A DNA stretch of 7,590 bases, taken from positions 1 to 7,590 of the forward strand of contig JAFCCK010000044.1 of NCBI GenBank assembly GCA_017610245.1, written 5' to 3'. Positions within the stretch are counted from its first letter, which is position 1. Each line of letters opens with the position of its first letter. Below, one piece after another: positions 6,212 to 7,590 of this stretch. The position numbers were made by a program, and so were the translations under genes. The notes beneath the pieces are model-generated. The model saw only the letters and a list, made by a program, of their open reading frames with translations, did no database searches and was not told where the DNA came from. Source of the stretch: Candidatus Iainarchaeum sp. (lineage in GTDB: Archaea > Iainarchaeota > Iainarchaeia > Iainarchaeales > GCA-2688035).

Positions 6212-6373
6212 TTGAAGCAGAAGCTGTTGAGCTGGCTTGATGCCGAAATTAAGGCTGCAAGGAGCGAAGCGAAAAGGAAGGGAGTCACTTTTTATGATAG
6301 GGCTTATAGGCGTGGCAGGTTCAATGCCCTTATGCAGCTGAGGGCTATGCTTTTGAGAGGCGATTTTGATTGA
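6212..6373 (+). CDS. 53-residue basic hypothetical protein with a TTG start
   Basis: TTG 6212 opens 53 codons ending in TGA at 6371-6373. AAGGTGAG at 6199-6206 precedes it by 5 bases and matches the Shine-Dalgarno consensus around GGTGA, which supports the unusual start. The peptide is helical and basic (WLDAEIKAARSEAKRKG, then YRRGRFNALMQLRAMLLRG), with 11 Lys/Arg in the first 37 residues. No family is recognised. It sits 12 bases after the previous gene and overlaps the next start by 4 bases. Without it, a gap of about 170 bases would be left in an otherwise gapless operon, which strengthens the call. Confidence 0.6.
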   Translation: MKQKLLSWLDAEIKAARSEAKRKGVTFYDRAYRRGRFNALMQLRAMLLRGDFD

Positions 6374-6702
6374 AGCGGTTGGCTTGTAAAAGATGTGGGT
6401 ATGAATGGGATTACACAGGGCAGAAAAGATTCTGGTGCAAATGCCCGAACTGTCTTACGTCTGTGCGAATATACACTCCAAAAAGGAAAAGAAGGAAAAA
6501 CAAGGGCAATGGCTTTCAGCGTATTGCTGAAGAGGGAGAAGAAATGCAAGCTGGATTGAAAAAAGCAGAAATCGCTTTAAGGATCGCAGTAGAGGTTGAA
6601 AAAATGGTGTCAATTGGAAAGTCGTCATTTAGAGACGAGTCTTTAAAAGAAGTTTTAGAAATGGCGAAAAAAATTAAAGAATGGTTGAATAAAAATGCCT
6701 AA
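6370..6702 (+). CDS. Archaeal-type zinc-ribbon protein with helical tail
   Basis: The 110-residue protein starts at TTG 6370, overlapping the upstream TGA, with GAGAGGCGAT ending about 5 bases before it. The zinc ribbon has C6-K-R-C9-G-Y-E-W-D-Y-T-G followed by W22-C23-K-C25-P-N-C28; C25 and C28 are the likely second pair, and C23 is extra. The CxxCGYxWxYxG...CPxC plan is common among small archaeal proteins, many in mobile elements. A basic linker (PKRKRRKNK, 37-45) follows, then two amphipathic helices rich in Glu and Lys (50-110) that could mediate oligomerisation. DNA or RNA binding is likely; the specific role is unknown. This gene is my best clue to an archaeal host. Confidence 0.82.
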   Translation: MKRLACKRCGYEWDYTGQKRFWCKCPNCLTSVRIYTPKRKRRKNKGNGFQRIAEEGEEMQAGLKKAEIALRIAVEVEKMVSIGKSSFRDESLKEVLEMAKKIKEWLNKNA

Positions 6703-6871
6703 AAAGAAAAAAAGCAAAGGCGTTGACGTCATATTTGACATTTCACAAGCAGAATGGGGTGGTCCCAAGCTCGCTATAAGGTATGTGAAGCATGAAAGCA
6801 GGCGGAAAACAAAGAGGCTGCTTTCTGTGCAGAAAGACAGCAATGGTTTTGGAGGTGTTAGAAAAAAATGA
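6695..6871 (+). CDS. 58-residue lysine/arginine-rich hypothetical protein
   Basis: ATG 6695 opens 58 codons that stop at TGA 6869-6871, overlapping the zinc-ribbon gene by 8 bases and the next gene by ATGA. The peptide begins with five Lys in its first eight residues, has a short non-basic middle (VDVIFDISQAEWGGPKLAIRYV), then a basic tract (KHESRRKTKR) and a Gly-rich end. No motif or family is recognised. No strong ribosome site is visible, so it probably depends on coupling to the upstream gene. The exact overlaps at both ends and the absence of any other frame filling the interval support it. Confidence 0.6.
   Translation: MPKKKKSKGVDVIFDISQAEWGGPKLAIRYVKHESRRKTKRLLSVQKDSNGFGGVRKK
6851..6857 (+). 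promoter_or_regulatory. Strong Shine-Dalgarno site for the gene at 6868
   Basis: GGAGGTG lies 10 bases before ATG 6868 and falls within the last codons of the 58-residue gene. It is one of the best ribosome sites in the window, so high output of the following protein is plausible. Confidence 0.85.
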
Positions 6872-7404
6872 AAAAATTTAAAGTAAAAATCAAGGGAATC
6901 GCTCCCTTGCTGCAAAATAAGGTTCCTGAAGAAACAATGCAATTAACACAAAAGAAAACAGAGGGCAAAGACAGCCCACAAGCTTGTGAAAGCAAGTTAT
7001 ACAAAGTTGATGGAAAAATCTGCCAGCCAGCAATTCATTTAGAGAATGCGTTGATCAAGGCAGCGACCGGCATTAAAATGAAGGGCAGTGGAAAAAAGAC
7101 TTTCAAGCAATCGTTTAAGGGAAATGTTTTCGTGCGCCCTGACATGATTGTGCATGAGATCCAGAAGTGGAAAGTGCATCAGACAACTGTTGTCATTCCT
7201 TCAACTCGAGGCAGGGTTGTGAGGTATAGGCCTATGTTGGAGGATTGGTCGCTTGTTTTTGAGTTGGAGGTTTTGGATGACACGATTCCTGTGGATGTTG
7301 TTAAGATGGCTTTGGATGATGCTGGTCGGGTTGTTGGTATTGGTGATTGGCGTCCTCGTTATGGTCGGTTTGTGGTTGAGGAGTTTAAGGAAGTTAAGTC
7401 TTGA
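6868..7404 (+). CDS. Phage/virus hypothetical protein, possibly RAMP-like
   Basis: The 178-residue protein begins with a beta strand KKFKVKIKGIAPLLQNKVP. It continues with a helix around QPAIHLENALIKAATGIK (53-70) and a middle region ending in VVIPSTRGRVVRYRP (108-122). It ends with a Gly/Arg-rich segment GIGDWRPRYGRF (157-168). From memory, this order (KGxxPLL, IPxxxxRxLxxA, RPxxxxW, GIGxxRPxxGRFxV) recalls a hypothetical protein carried by many phages. The strand-helix arrangement and Gly-rich end loop are reminiscent of RAMP/ferredoxin-like RNA-binding folds; that fold call is inference. The first half is A-rich at DNA level and the second half strongly G+T-rich. Directly after the TGA come a short hairpin and a GGCNN tract. 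No catalytic residues are evident. Confidence 0.78.
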   Translation: MKKFKVKIKGIAPLLQNKVPEETMQLTQKKTEGKDSPQACESKLYKVDGKICQPAIHLENALIKAATGIKMKGSGKKTFKQSFKGNVFVRPDMIVHEIQKWKVHQTTVVIPSTRGRVVRYRPMLEDWSLVFELEVLDDTIPVDVVKMALDDAGRVVGIGDWRPRYGRFVVEEFKEVKS

Positions 7405-7475
7405 TGCCGTTTGGTTTTTTTGACGGAAGCCAACGGCAGACAAAGGCTCGGCAAGGCGAGGCGAGGTCTGGCTAG
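7404..7475 (+). other. Short TGATG-coupled frame entering the repeat
   Basis: The stop of the preceding gene overlaps an ATG (TGATG at 7402-7406). That ATG opens 23 codons (beginning MPFGFFDGSQRQTKARQG) that end at TAG 7473-7475 inside the repeat tract. It may be a leader peptide, the remnant of a gene interrupted by the tract, or chance. There is no independent ribosome site. Confidence 0.25.
7406..7437 (+). other. Weak hairpin with a T7 loop before the repeat tract
   Basis: GCCGTT (7406-7411) can pair with AACGGC (7432-7437), extended by GG/CC past a one-base bulge. The loop contains seven T (7415-7421). It could be a transcript-end or processing structure, or the T-run alone could act as an archaeal terminator. 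There is no T-run after the stem. Confidence 0.3.
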
Positions 7476-7590
7476 GCAAGGCATGGCATGGCAAGGCATG
7501 GTGCGGCTTGGTTCGGCGAGGCATGGCGAGACCTGGCTTGGTTGGGCTTGGCTTGGTCAGGCACGGCGAGGCAAGGCGTGGCTTGGCGAG
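7445..7590. repeat. Degenerate GGCNN pentanucleotide tandem tract, continuing past the window
   Basis: From 7445 to the end there are 29 consecutive 5-base units plus one base, with no insertion or deletion. The consensus is GGCNN: 28 of 29 units begin GG and 23 begin GGC. Exceptions are five GGT units (units 5, 12, 14, 20, 23) and one GACCT (unit 18). The NN pair varies widely (AA, GA, AT, TT, TA, GT and others), so this is not a simple microsatellite. TAA and TGA are absent from the sense strand and only one TAG occurs, leaving two + frames open. The right end is not seen. Origin and role are unknown. Confidence 0.95.

Noticed and set aside
7201..7524. 107-residue minus-strand frame starting in the repeat tract
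   Set aside because: It is antisense to the RAMP-like gene and the repeat; its openness follows from the skewed composition, and its sequence has no motif.
7445..7590. CRISPR array
   Set aside because: The period is 5 bases with no 20-40-base repeats or spacers and no cas genes.
1..7590. tRNA, rRNA or insertion-sequence genes
   Set aside because: I saw no cloverleaf-like GTTCNANNC arm, rRNA motif, transposase DDE pattern or terminal inverted repeats.

Overview
The window looks like part of the genome of an archaeal virus, provirus or plasmid; this is inference. Every supportable gene lies on the + strand. Genes are short, packed end to end and often overlap by a few bases, and there is no ribosomal, metabolic or tRNA gene. 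Signs pointing to archaea are a CxxC...CPxC zinc ribbon of a type common in archaeal genomes, many very small zinc-binding proteins, winged-helix regulators, and TTG or GTG starts behind strong Shine-Dalgarno sites (AGGAGGT, GGAGGTG). No structural, terminase or integrase gene is visible, so 'virus' rather than 'plasmid' is not proven, and a bacterial phage remains possible.

Region 1 (1-944): two tandem paralogous four-cysteine proteins separated by a run of 12 T, followed by a tiny membrane protein carrying an HExxH motif. Region 2 (905-4163): a probable operon of an unknown helical protein, a MoxR-type AAA+ ATPase, a metallopeptidase-like/VWA protein of the DUF2201 type, and a small coiled-coil protein. 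The MoxR and VWA genes overlap and probably form one chaperone or remodelling machine. Region 3 (4170-4912): a 34-residue zinc protein, a double winged-helix DNA-binding protein, and directly after it a near-perfect inverted repeat with three helically phased TTGCA boxes, a likely operator. Region 4 (4935-6871): an AAA+ ATPase with atypical Walker motifs and a C-terminal winged helix (possible replication or helicase-loading ATPase), then four small overlapping genes, one a zinc ribbon.

Region 5 (6868-7590): a 178-residue protein resembling a family common in phages that I suspect is RAMP-like. It is followed within 41 bases by a strictly phased, degenerate GGCNN pentanucleotide tract that runs off the window: 29 units without an indel. 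The 3' half of the gene is strongly G+T-rich, unlike its A-rich 5' half, and the frame after its TGA stays open through the whole tract. This gene-plus-tract unit is the most unusual thing in the window and the best candidate for an undescribed system.
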